Source of the DNA: Tilletia caries
Taxonomy: Eukaryota; Basidiomycota; Exobasidiomycetes; Tilletiales; Tilletiaceae
Length of the DNA stretch: 64,000 nt
Direction of reading: 5' to 3'
Assembly (NCBI GenBank): GCA_032718865.1
Contig: JALUTQ010000028.1
Location: forward strand, 682,001 to 746,000
Positions 46,948 to 56,983 of the stretch are shown here, one piece after another. The notes under the pieces are model-generated. The model had not been told where the DNA came from and did not search any database. It was given only the letters and a program-made list of their open reading frames with translations. Position 1 is the stretch's first letter. Each line of letters starts with the position of its first letter. The translations under genes were made by a program, and so were the position numbers.

Positions 46948-47603
46948 TCGATCCTCATTTGTCTTCGCATTTGCCCTGTTCTTTTCTGCCGCAAATCACT
47001 GACTACGTGCCGACTGACGTCTCACCGTACTCCAGGTTCTTGGCTCATTTTCTGAGTATGTCTCACAGAGCACGGACGACCCTGTGAGCATCACCTTTTC
47101 AAATCAACACAATGCGCTTCAGAATTAATCACATCAGCTGATACCAACGTCCGCACATTAACGCTATAACCCTCCAACCCTCTACTTTTTCCCAACATTG
47201 CATCGCATTTCATCACCCACAGACCACTGCGAACTATCACTGTTACTCCATCCCGTCCAGAACCGGAGAACCTCTGATTTTGACGCTCGCACGCATTCGC
47301 CCGGTCAGCAACGGAGTCACCCCGAATTCTCCTTCCCAACAACTACGCTTGCTCACCAGTTACGTTCCTCACTCCATCTTCAGGCTCAACCATGAGGAAA
47401 CCGCAGCACTTCTCTTTCTCATTGAAAGGTATAAAACGAGCGTGCTTGCTAATATCTCTGTCTGCTTCCCTTCTCCCTCAACCCACATCCCCTGTTCGTC
47501 ATTCACCTCTCATCATCAATCCTCTCTTCCCACTTTTTCTTTGCTCACGCTCTCCCTTCTCACTTCTCATTCCTCACATCTAGCCTCCTCCTGAAGACTC
47601 AAC

Positions 47604-48438
47604 ATGGAAACTCTCTACGCATGCTACCTCACCGGCGTCGTCCAGGTTGACGAAGTCGAAAAACGAACCACCAACAAGCACCATTCTCTTCAAGGCCAAG
47701 TTTCGTACGGCCACAACGATGAAGCAGAACTTCAGCTCACCGCGTCCGCATTTTACGCCGGTTCGGTTGCGCCTCCAAATCTAATCTTCGCGCACGCCGC
47801 TTTCGTCGGCACTGCAAAGGTCCACCTCAGCATTTCCTCTTGGAACACGATGTTCCAGGGTTCGGTGCCCGACAACTACGAACGCAAAGCACCTATCGTC
47901 ACCGGCACCGGGAAGGTGACTGATTACAACGAGGAAGCGGCTTGGATCAGTTTCCAGACGGCTGCCTGGAATCGTGAGGTGAGGCAATGTTTTGTTCCAT
48001 ACAAAATCCAATCAAAGATAACCATCCACTTATGACTTGAAATCATTTCCTCAGACCGCTGCAAAGGTAGTCTTCGACATCATTGGCTTGCGCCTCCCAG
48101 CAGCTCGATACCGCAACACTCCCATGCCGGTTCGAGGAGCGATCGCTAATTTCACGGGACCACTCCACTCACAGAACTCCATCAACAACGCCTTTACCAT
48201 TGTCCTGGACGATTACACCTGGGCGGTTCCTCCCAACGCCAACACCAACTCCGTTCCCACCACGTCCACTCCCCGCAAGCGACCCGCTCTCGGACGTCGC
48301 TCCGATTCGCGCACTTCTCCCTCCAGCGTCAATGGCAGCTCCACCGGCGCAGAGGCCGGACCCTCGAACTCATCCCCTACCAATGCAGCTCCGAATCCGT
48401 CTCGCCCTTCCACTTCCGCTGCCAACACGCTTGCTTGA
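47604..48438 (+). CDS. Helitron-linked accessory protein, possibly OB-fold/ssDNA-binding
   Basis: Two exons, 47604-47978 and 48055-48438, join in phase to 252 residues. The first 165 residues are a compact beta-rich domain: METLYACYLTGVVQVDEVEK, HHSLQGQVSYGHNDEAELQL, TASAFYAGSVAPPNLIFAHA, FVGTAKVHLSISSW, then YTWAVPP near the end. The tail is Ser/Pro/Asn-rich with a basic TPRKRPALGRRSD patch that may be a nuclear signal. I do not recognise the family with confidence. Position (660 bp behind the helicase stop, same strand) and the look of the domain recall the RPA-like single-strand-binding proteins that some Helitrons carry; this is inference. Unlike its neighbour it has no stop or frameshift. 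Confidence 0.6.
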
Positions 48439-49106
48439 AATTTGAATACATCAACGATGTCTCAACGCGCTTCGCTCCGTTGACCGTTCATTCTCCGCAA
48501 ACACGAGAAGACCCACTCCAGAATTCGACCTGCATGTTTGCCTGCTCTTCGCCCTTCTTAATCATCTGCGCCGGCCTCCGTCCGTCAAGACGCTCGAATA
48601 CTCCTACAGTCCTCTTCCAACAACTATCAGCCAACACACGCCTTCAGCTTCTTTCCTCATCGCTTTACGTTCCGCTAGGCGCTAATCCGCTTTCCCCTCT
48701 GCGCTCTGCCCGGCTCACCGTCTCATCACCTCCTCCTCCTATCGTCATTTTCTCCCGTTCTGAACGATTCTGAAATGCATCTCATCTCATCACATTGCGT
48801 GAACTTCTTCTCTCCGCCGACCGCACCTATGCCACTCCCTCTCCAAAGTACACCACTCAATACCCAGTACTCAGTACTCAGATACTCAGTGATCAGAGAG
48901 TCCACCAATTAATAGGACGAGTCGGGGGCTAACATGAACAAGAACGGCTTTCACATTTCCCCTTCCGAAGACGTCTCTTTTTTCGCTTATGTACTCTAGC
49001 GCGCCCGTAGGGCCTCACCGACTTGTCTCCCAAAATTTATTTCTTGCAGCCGGGCGAGGATGAGATCGAGCCTGGTGCAGACGACATCGAGCATAACTAC
49101 AAGAAC
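48439..49106. other. Spacer holding the likely Helitron 3' end and RIX1 promoter
   Basis: Contains a CAGTACTCAGTACTCAGATACTCAGT direct-repeat patch near 48868-48892. A good acceptor (TTATTTCTTGCAG, ending 49050) lies 56 bp before the RIX1 ATG and the frame is open from there, so RIX1 could have an extra 5' exon; none was identified. Confidence 0.45.
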
Positions 49107-51903
49107 ATGGCAATGGCGACCAGCGATATTCGCGCGCTGCAGCAGCAGCTGTCGCACCTCCTCGAAGCCCTCGACGTCTCCAGCACCGCGGCGCTCAGCT
49201 CCACCTCGCCCTCGAGCGTCGCAGCTCTCGGTCTGACCGTGTCGCAGATCCGACAAAGCGGTGTCTTGTCACGCCTCAGCACCGCAGCGATCGCAGGAGG
49301 CTCAGACTCGGCGACCTCCAGTCTGCAGAAGCTCGTCGTGCGCTCCACTTCTCTCATCGGCACGAACTTCGCCCGGCCCGATGGACCCTCGTCCCAGCTG
49401 AGGGGTTATCTCATCGCCTACGAATTGGCGGATCAGACCGACTTCGACGTTTGGGCTTCGAGCGCGGCGGCATGGGCACAAAGCGCCGTGGGCTTGATCG
49501 GAAGTGCGACGCTACAGACGCCTGTGTTGCTCCTTCGAGCAGCAACGCAGCTTCTGGATGCGTACATCATCGGCGGCCCAGCGGGGCTTCGGCTAGACTA
49601 CAGCCGGTCGGTCGTGCTGCCCAATGCACCCAAGTTTGCTGCTGGGCTTACGCGGCTCGTAGAGCTACATGCTGGAGCGGGTGTCGACGAGCGCGACGAG
49701 TCCCTGTTGGTGAGTCGCACTTGTTCAAGCCCTTTGAGAAACCCCATGCATCTCTGACACTGTCACTCACTTTTAGATCGACCTCATGGTCACTGTGACC
49801 TCGCAAGTACACCGACTCCCAAACATCTATCGCCCATTCACCGCTAGGATCCATGAAATGACCGTGAAAGTCTTGCTGGAAGACGCTTCCTCAAGCACAC
49901 CAACTTTCACCGCCCTTCACGCTGTCGCCGCTAGGCTTCTCATCTCTCTTCATCTGACCGGTGCGAGCAATGCATCGGCTGCGCGACGTTCGGGCTCGGC
50001 AAACAGTCCGAAGAGTACCCAAGCTCAGCTCTGGAATGCCACCGTAGGAAGTGTCTTGCGGACATTGAACGACGCTGCTTCCGCTTGCACTTCAACCTTC
50101 AGCAGGGTTGACAAGGCAGCTCTCCTCCAAAGCGGAGAAAGATTGTCTCTCAGCATTCCCGCTGAGGACGATCACGCCCTGCATGCGGGTCTGGTGTCCA
50201 CCTTTCTGCGTCTCAGTAGCATTCTTCACGTCATGCTCAGCTATCCGACCCTTTCGCCTGTTCCTATCCCAGCCGCAGCCATTCTTTCTGGTGCATCTGA
50301 GCTCTTGTCCCTGAGCCCGCAGACGCGAATGAAGCCAGGTTCGGACGGGTCTCTGCACTCCCTTCAGCAGGCAGATCTTGCAACTCTGCAAATGGCAAGC
50401 ATGTCCCTGGTGGCGGTCACAATGTCCGCTTGTCAAGAAGGTGCCCAGCCATTCTCTGCCAACATGCTCGCCACATTGACGACTTTTATCCAACGCAAGA
50501 TGGCGGATACGAATTTGCGCAGCCATGCATTCCGGACGATTTCTATCCTTTTGGGAACCGGATCGGTACAGCACGGCTCCAACGAAGTTCCTACCTGTCG
50601 TCTTAGCGTCGATCCGGCAGGTCGCGTCCTGACCCGACTAGCACAGGCATGCCTGGCCGAGGTGTCTCGACTCTTCACGTCACCTCCCGCAAGGTCAGCG
50701 CAGCAGACGAATGATGACATGGATGGGTCGTCGAGGAAGGTCAAACGGCAACGAGTTTTCGAAAGCTCCGATCTTCTCGGGCAGGGCACGCAGAGTGGTC
50801 CCTTCGCCGGCAAGGCTGCAGACGACTTTGAGTCGGCTGCTGCAGCGATCAACATCTTCAAGAGCATATACGCACACCTCAGCTCGAATTTGCGGCCCGC
50901 CCATGCAGACCTTTTACAAACCGGCGTGCTTCTTCTCATCTCTCTGTCGGAGCTGCTCCTGAATGGCGGTGGCGTGGGCGGTGCGAGTGTATCGGTAGAA
51001 GCCGTCTTGGAGCATGCCCGCGTACAGCTTGCTGCGACAACGATCGATGCCCTCTCGCAGATTCTCAGCATGGCTTCCGGTCGATTGCTCAGTCTGGCTG
51101 CCAGTCGAACGTGGACTGTCCTGCAAGTGGCGAGGCGGTCTTCTTCAACTTCAGTGCGGGCTGCTGCTCTCGAAGGGCTCGCGATCCTCGATCAGGTTGT
51201 GCACCCTCGCATACCCTCTCTGTTGCCGCTCCGTCTCGCTTCGGAGGAGGACATCGGAAATGAGGTTACACAATGGGGCGATGAGGAGCGCAAGATTGGC
51301 GAAGCCGAAATGGACAACGTCCGAGGTGTCTCGGAGCGAGAAGCTTTGAAGATGGTTCTGGATGTCATCCCCGCCGAGGACACAGAAGCTGCCAACACCG
51401 CAAGCGACTCCGGTCCAGGACCGGTGATTGCATCGAAGCAGACGACTCAAAACTTGACTGCAAGTGACTCTCATCATGCGATGCTGCATCACCACTCCCA
51501 CGGAACGGGAGGCCAGCTCAGCGCAGGCCGTGCATCGCCGGACCCTGTCAAGCCCCTGCATCGACCAAACACACCTCGAATCGGCAGTCCATCGCCGGTC
51601 CGCAAAGCCTTCCTGGAGCGCGCGGAGGATCAGCGGGTTCCACAGACTCCTTCCAAGAGGGCGAGCGTGGTAACAAGGTCCGAACTGGAGCGAACGCAAG
51701 ACGAGAATGAGGACGAGGTTCAAGAAGCGCCGCCGACGCGCAAGCGTGGTCGTGCTGGGCGTAGCACTGAGAAGGCGGCAGCTCCGGCGGTATTAGGTGG
51801 CGGGAATGATTCTGAGGAGGACGAGGAGATGCCACAGATCGACGTAGGCACTGATGAGGACAAGGACGAGGACGGCGACGAGGAGGCCATGGCGGATGTC
51901 TGA
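49107..51903 (+). CDS. RIX1: Pre-rRNA processing protein RIX1 (PELP1-like)
   Basis: Subunit of the Rix1-Ipi1-Ipi3 complex needed for ITS2 processing and late pre-60S maturation in the nucleus. Exons 49107-49709 and 49777-51903 join in phase to 909 residues. It is an all-helical, HEAT-like protein: LQKLVVRSTSLIGTNFARPD, LRGYLIAYELADQTDFDVWA, QTPVLLLRAATQLLDAYI, then HRLPNIYRPFTARIHEM and AQLWNATVGSVLRTLNDAAS, with the fungal RIX1 feature KVKRQRVFESSDLLGQG near the middle. The C-terminal 200 residues are disordered, with a basic TRKRGRAGRSTEK patch and a strongly acidic end (DSEEDEEMPQIDVGTDEDKD), typical of RIX1/PELP1. Family assignment rests on order and style of segments, not on a catalytic motif. 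Confidence 0.72.
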
Positions 51904-52098
51904 GTCAAACCCTTCTCATGTAGGTAAATTCTGTGACCACGGCAAAATTTCAATACAGGTCTCGCCGACCTTCCCACGCGTGGTAGTTGATTGCACAAGG
52001 GTGGTACAGGCGCAAGAAAGACTCAAAACGTTCCCTTTACCTCGCTCACCTTCCTTCTTTCCTCACTACATTTTCCCTCCCCTCTCTCAACTCAACAG

Positions 52099-52662
52099 AT
52101 GAATCCCCTCACCGTCACCGCCAGCTTTGGCCAGGTGCGGATCACTGTCAGCGTCTCCGCGGAGGCCGAACGTCAGGTGCAGCATGAAGAAGGCATTCAA
52201 GCCGCAGCGCATCATGTACCTGCCCTGCGAGACGAGGCGAACGAGCGACTCGAGCAAGGTGTCCAGACCACCAGTGTTGACGTGCCCGCAGCCCGCACGC
52301 TGAACAAGCGATACGAAACGGGTGCTCAAGTTGGACATCATCATGAATTTGCGGCGCTTGGCGAGGATCAAAGCGGTTGGAGCATTGTGATGCCCACGGG
52401 ACCCATGCTCCAGGAGCGTCCGGCAGCAGGAGCCCAGGCCAGAGACGATAGTCAAGCCGTTTTGGACCCTGAGGTGAAGGAGCGTCCGGCTGTCACATTG
52501 CCCAACAACAAAAAGCGAGCTCGACTTTTGACCGACGACGGTAACGACGCCAGCGCGATTCGCACAGGTCCACCGTTCGGCAATGACAGCCGAGAACGCA
52601 AGGACTCGGACAAGCACCTCGAGATGCCGGGAGGACCAAGCCTCATAATTCGACGACGATGA
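52099..52662 (+). CDS. Hypothetical small hydrophilic protein
   Basis: An uninterrupted frame of 187 residues from ATG 52099, preceded by a C/T-rich leader typical of fungal promoters and lying 195 bp behind the RIX1 stop. It starts MNPLTVTASFGQVRITVSVS and has no membrane span or signal. The middle is rich in Ala/Glu/Gln/His; a basic KKRARLL patch lies near residue 140 and it ends GPSLIIRRR. The segments MLQERPAAGAQARDDSQAV and VKERPAVTLP look like an internal near-repeat (ERPA). No family recognised. Codon use looks similar to the neighbours, so it is probably a real gene, though it could be restricted to this lineage. Confidence 0.45.
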   Translation: MNPLTVTASFGQVRITVSVSAEAERQVQHEEGIQAAAHHVPALRDEANERLEQGVQTTSVDVPAARTLNKRYETGAQVGHHHEFAALGEDQSGWSIVMPTGPMLQERPAAGAQARDDSQAVLDPEVKERPAVTLPNNKKRARLLTDDGNDASAIRTGPPFGNDSRERKDSDKHLEMPGGPSLIIRRR

Positions 52663-53135
52663 AACCGCGACGATGAACGATGCTTAGGCAAGCCTTGCAA
52701 CAACTTCCGCATTGGTTCGATGTGGGCCGTCATCATGATGAGGAGTTGTTCGTTTCTTCCCGACGTTGGCTTCGTCCTCGCCAAATTCAGCTCTCGACTC
52801 GCCCTGTACTTTCTTGTGCCCATCTCACCTCGCTCTCCCAACCTCTTCCCTCTCTCTTCTCTTTTCCTTCTCTTCTCCCTCTATTTTCCTTCTCTCCCTC
52901 TCCTGAAGCTCGAACATCCAAAGCTCAAACCGCGTTTCGCCGCAGTTCACCTGGCCTGCCCTCTCGCGTGGGGCAACAATCAATGCTCCTTATCAGCGAA
53001 TCCTCACAGCGATCCGATGACGATAGGGAAGGGTCCACCCGCCGATCTCCATGGCAACCAGGCACGGCTGATGCGCCGATGAGGGGAGAGAGAGAAAATG
53101 CTGGGCCCCGCTTCCGGAAGGAAGTGGAAGGGCGG

Positions 53136-53141
53136 TATATA
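53136..53141 (+). promoter_or_regulatory. TATA box of CsbD-like gene
   Basis: TATATA in GGTATATATGCG, about 175 bp before the start codon, followed by a long CTT/CT tract and a CACA-rich leader. TATA boxes are typical of inducible fungal genes, which fits a stress protein. Confidence 0.5.
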
Positions 53142-53207
53142 TGCGTGACCTTCCTGCCACCTCTTCCCTCCTTCTTCTTCTTCTTCTCCCTCATCCCAAT
53201 CACCTCT

Positions 53208-53312
53208 CTCACACACACTCACATTCCATCCCACACTCACATTCCATCCCACACACGCATACATCCACACACGCTTACATCCACACACGCACATTCACAC
53301 ACGCACATTCAC
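53208..53312. repeat. CACA-rich tandem repeats in CsbD-like leader
   Basis: Short imperfect tandem units (CACACACACTCACATTCCATCC, CACACACGCATACATCC and CACGCACATTCAC types) that fill the last 100 bases before the start codon. Very poor in G on the sense strand, so an unstructured leader is likely. Confidence 0.8.
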
Positions 53313-53316
53313 CAAC

Positions 53317-53721
53317 ATGTCACAGCCTTCAAAGATCTCTGGCGCCACCGACTCCACCATCGGTACCGCGAAGCAAATGGCCGGACAGGCACTTGGGTAC
53401 GTCGCGCCTGAGTCTGGCGCGTCTCTCGAGAACACTGGTGCCCAGCAGCACGCAAAGGGCGAGACTGAGACGAAGGCCGCGCAAGCTCAAGGTTATGTGG
53501 AAGGTGAGTCCCCTTCTTGTGATCCTCTCTTAAACCCGGTTCTCACATCCTCAATTTCTTGTCTTTTGAATCGACAACCCACAGGCATGATCGACAAGGC
53601 CTTTGGCAAGAAAGACAGTGTCGTCGGTGCTGTGACGGGCGACAACGCCCAGAAGGCCCAGGGCGAGGCCAAGGAACAGAAGGGCGACATCAAGACGTCG
53701 ATCAACAACCCCACCGCTTGA
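53317..53721 (+). CDS. CsbD-like stress-response protein (UPF0337)
   Basis: Two exons, 53317-53503 and 53585-53721, join in phase to 107 residues. The protein is small, highly charged, Ala/Gln/Lys/Glu-rich and without hydrophobic core or membrane segment: GATDSTIGTAKQMAGQALGY, KGETETKAAQAQGYVEGM, FGKKDSVVGAVTGDNAQKAQ and GEAKEQKGDIKTSIN. The repeated G..KQ..G.A.G/ GN....KG..E..KG pattern matches the CsbD family, found in bacteria as a sigma-B stress protein and in fungi as small abundant proteins (some described as mismatch or cruciform DNA binding). Molecular function is not known. A TATA box, CT tract and unusual CA-rich leader suggest strong inducible expression; the 3' region carries a long CAG/CAA/CAT tract. 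Confidence 0.75.
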   Translation: MSQPSKISGATDSTIGTAKQMAGQALGYVAPESGASLENTGAQQHAKGETETKAAQAQGYVEGESPSCDPLLNPVLTSSISCLLNRQPTGMIDKAFGKKDSVVGAVTGDNAQKAQGEAKEQKGDIKTSINNPTA

Positions 53722-53736
53722 GTCTCCTCATACTCC

Positions 53737-53869
53737 AGCGGCGGCGGTGGCGGCGGCAGCATCAGCATCAGCATCAGCATCAGCAGCATCAGCAACAGCA
53801 ACATCAGCAGCAGCATCAGCAACAACATCAGCAGCAACAACGGCAACAGCAACAACAGCAGCAACAAGA
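53737..53869. repeat. GGC then CAG/CAA/CAT trinucleotide tract
   Basis: A GGCGGT/GGC run followed by about 100 bases of AGC/AAC/ATC triplets directly behind the CsbD-like stop codon, so transcribed but not translated in the annotated gene. It is open in all three forward frames, reading polyGln/Ser/Thr-type runs. Confidence 0.85.
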
Positions 53870-54300
53870 ATGACAAGCATCAGCGGTATCAGCACTCAGC
53901 ACTCATCTCCCCTTCTCGTCCCCAAACGTTCCCATCAACAACATTTTTCATTCTCCGCCCTCGTAAAGAGTCACCTTGTCACCTCTCCCCAGTTCTCCCT
54001 GTCCGAATTTCCCCCTCCTCGTTCCACTCTCTGTTTCCCTTTCCATTCCGCTCTCCGTTCCCCCTTCACCCACGTCACCGCATCACCCTCCAGCGATCCG
54101 CAATGAACCTGACCGAAACGTTTCCCTCCCTCTTACATGCTCCACACTCGTTCCCTGCGTGAGAAGAAGGAGACCTGCAGAAGTCGGTGGCGAGACTGGA
54201 AAAGTTGGGCAACGTAACAGGCATCTTGCGAATGAGGGGGTATGTATAGAGTTACAACGCAAGCCAGCAGCGCAGCAGCTTTTAGGGCAAAAGAAGAACA
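53870..54300. other. Convergent spacer between CsbD-like gene and RAD1
   Basis: C/T-rich, no gene seen. Confidence 0.5.
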
Positions 54301-56548
54301 TCAGAAATGCATCGAGTACGCCCCTCCTATCCCGCCATAGCCATCATCTTCGTCCGACTCGTTCTCTTCTGCCGCCTCCTCGTCCAGAGGGACACACTGG
54401 AAAAGGCAGCGCACGTATCCAAAAAATGTCAGAGGAACGAGGTGGGCATGTTTCCAGAAAACGGGGAGGACAAAACTCACCAACAGCTCAATGTAACCAT
54501 GTCCATCCCCGCGCATCGAGGCGCCAGCCGGTGTGCTCATGACCGACTTCTTCATCGTCGGATCGGCCCCCGTGCCCGTCCCCTTGGGCATGAGGAACTG
54601 CATCGACAGCAATCCGCGCTCGTCGGTCCGCATCGAGACTTTGAGCGAGACTTGGAGGGCTTTGATGGCTTGGTGGAGGTGCGAGAAGCGGTAGCTGCGG
54701 TTTTACGCGTTCCGCACACGAGATGAAGGAGGTTGATGGCGTGAGAGGTTAGTCCTACATGCGACTAGAGTCTGGGAGAGCATGTATTTATCATACGCAC
54801 CTGTTGATAGTCGCGCGTTCGCAATCGAATACGTCCATCATGTTGCTCTCCTTAGGAAAGTCGATCTTTTGCGTGTAAAGTAAAAGGGGTGAGTGAAAGG
54901 TTCAGACCAGGGCGTCGCGAAGTGCGGCTACGATTTCGTGAAACACCAGCATTCACTCACCTCGACTGCCCCAAAATCAGCATCAGCAGTAAGCTTGAGG
55001 GATTCCTTTGCCTGCATTCTTCTCGGACGAGGCCCGCCGATGGTCGGGCCTCCTCGATCGGTGGGAAGGAAATGTAAGGTGACCTTGGAGGCGGAGGAGT
55101 CGATGACTTCAATAGCCTCTTGTAGCCAATGTGACTGACGTCCAGAACAGAAGGGTCAGCCGGATGGGCACATTTGAAGACGAACGGTGAAGCTCAGAAT
55201 GCATACGCACCTTCATGATGACTTGGGCTACGCATGCATCTCGATCGAAGGTGTGTTCGAAGTGAGTGCTTGGTTCGAATGTTGCCAGAGAGCACTGGGT
55301 CTCGACATCGTTCTCTTCCATGCTGGTTAGGCACAGACAGAAAGATAGGAAGGGAAAAGCAAGTTCAAAACATGATAGCGGCTGGATGGTCCCACGTCCC
55401 GAACTTTTGGAAAAGGGTTGGGAAGAAAGGGAAGGAAACTCACATCAGGATCAGGGGCGATCCATGTCCGGCGTACTTCATCACCATGGATGTGGGTCCC
55501 GAATGAGACCAGTCAGGGCCGCCATAAGTACTGGCACCATCATGATCGCTAGCTGAGCCCTGGCCGTCCCGTTTAGCATCTCCGAAGCCGGTACCGAAGC
55601 GTCGCTTCCAACCCTCGGCTCCCTTGCCACCGGCTGCGTCTGGTCGGTCGGCCCGACGATATTGATTGTGATGGGATTGCTGTTGGCGAGACTGGCCTCC
55701 CGCTCCTCCTCCTCCTGGCATAGTAGAAGAGGAAGCGGAAAACGTGCCGCCAGAAGCGTTGGCCTTGATGGTTGATGCTCCTCCGAATATGTCGATCGCT
55801 TCCAGAAAGGAGTGTAGGTTAATCTCGAACTCGGCCTTGGGCGTCGAAGATGAGGAGGAGGAGGCATCCGCTACGGAGGTGAGCCCAGTGAAGTTTCCAT
55901 CGTCGAATGAGTCGAGGGTGAATTTGGATTCCGGGTTGGGTTGTGCTGGTTTGGTTGGCTTGAGGTGGACGTCGAAGGTGGAGAATAAGGGAGCATTGAT
56001 CCACGCTCTTGCTATAAGAGTGGGAGGACAAAGCAGCGGTCAGCAGGCCTAGGACTCAGGAGAAGAGCATGGACGGGGAGAACGAGAGAAAAGCTCACCA
56101 TGGACACAGCGATCATACTCGGTAACGAAGGTGAGACCGGCTTCCTCGACAGAAATGGTGGCATGCTGTAACGGAACAACACGCGGTAAGACGTCCGCCA
56201 ATCCCTCATAAGGCAGAAACAGACGATGAGACTTACCGCTGCGTGGGCGATGGGGCGGATGAGACTTGCAAGCGAGCGAACATCCTCGACTTTGGCGACC
56301 AAGACCTATGAGGAGAGGGAGAGGCTTCCAATTCTGTTCAATTATTTGATGACAGGCGCCTCGCGCCCTGAGAAGGACGAGAATAGGTCACGCACAGGTG
56401 GATCTGCATTGCTACGCCGCGACGCCGCAGCGTTTGTCCCGAGCATCCCTTCCGCACGCTTTGCTTTGGAGCGGTTGGATATCTGTGTGGATTCTGTGGA
56501 AGGTCGAGGTCGAGGTGGGCGTGGGGATGTGCATGCGCGGGAAGACAT
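54301..56548 (-). CDS. RAD1: DNA damage checkpoint clamp subunit RAD1 (9-1-1 complex)
   Basis: PCNA-like subunit of the Rad9-Hus1-Rad1 clamp loaded at DNA lesions. Nine exons: 56548-56396, 56305-56237, 56165-56099, 56011-55444, 55322-55211, 55134-54961, 54865-54801, 54694-54481 and 54396-54301, in phase throughout, 505 residues. Family features: LVAKVEDVRSLASLIRPIAH, ATISVEEAGLTFVTEYDRCV, HARAWINAPLFSTF, FEINLHSFLEAIDIFGGAST, MVMKYAGHGSPLILI, FDRDACVAQVIMKSHWLQEA, IDFPKESNMMDVFDCERATI, SYRFSHLHQAIKALQVS and RTDERGLLSMQFLMP. It is much longer than the 280-residue human protein: an 80-residue Gly/Gln/His/Arg/Asp-rich insert follows the IDIFGGAST strand and the N-terminal leader is Ser/Arg/Pro-rich. 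The first exon and its GTGCGT donor are the least certain. Ends in an acidic tail. Confidence 0.86.
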
Positions 56549-56983
56549 GACCAAGAATCAATTTGCCATCGAATTATTCTGACTGGGGCCGCCGCGCTTG
56601 CCGGGGGACAGCACCGAAAGTGGGCAGGTACGTAAACTCGGGGTGGCGCCTTTCCATTTCCATTTCCATAGTCATCAATTTACGCCGGCACGCCGAGATG
56701 AATATTGGGTTCATTCGCTCAGGAGAACAAGGTAAAGTAGTGTGTGTTTGTGTTGGTGTGCTGCGGAGGCGGGCGGACGTTGATTATTGATTTCTCACAC
56801 TCATCGCCTCCCGCAAAGCGCAAAGCTCAACCTAAACTTGACAGGAGGGAGGGACGTCGCGCTCAAGAACCCACAGCTGCCATTCCATTTCTTCCTCACT
56901 CTGCACTCGCCCACTCACCTTCTTACCCACGTACCCACCCTCCACTAGCAGCAACAGCAACAGCAACAGCAACGTACCACACG
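56549..56983. promoter_or_regulatory. Divergent promoter of RAD1 and G-alpha genes
   Basis: 435 bp between the two start codons. The G-alpha leader ends in a CAGCAA run (56948-56972) just before the ATG. Two tandem CCATTT units lie near 56652-56668. Confidence 0.5.

Larger units (their letters stand above)
42253..48438 (+). mobile_element. Helitron (Rep/helicase) with accessory gene; termini not defined
   Basis: Rolling-circle transposon. The coordinates cover only its coding part: a Rep/helicase gene (42253-46947, broken) and a downstream accessory gene (47604-48438, intact). Helitrons lack inverted repeats and target duplications, so ends must be set by a 5' TC and a 3' hairpin plus CTRR. 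A CTAG at 48996-48999 and a CTAA at 48929-48932 are possible 3' ends, but neither is followed by the expected T, and no convincing hairpin was seen. RIX1 begins just to the right. Confidence 0.85.

Noticed and set aside
48929..48999. CTAA or CTAG as the Helitron 3' terminus
   Set aside because: No stable hairpin 10-12 bp upstream and no following T, so not strong enough to set the boundary.
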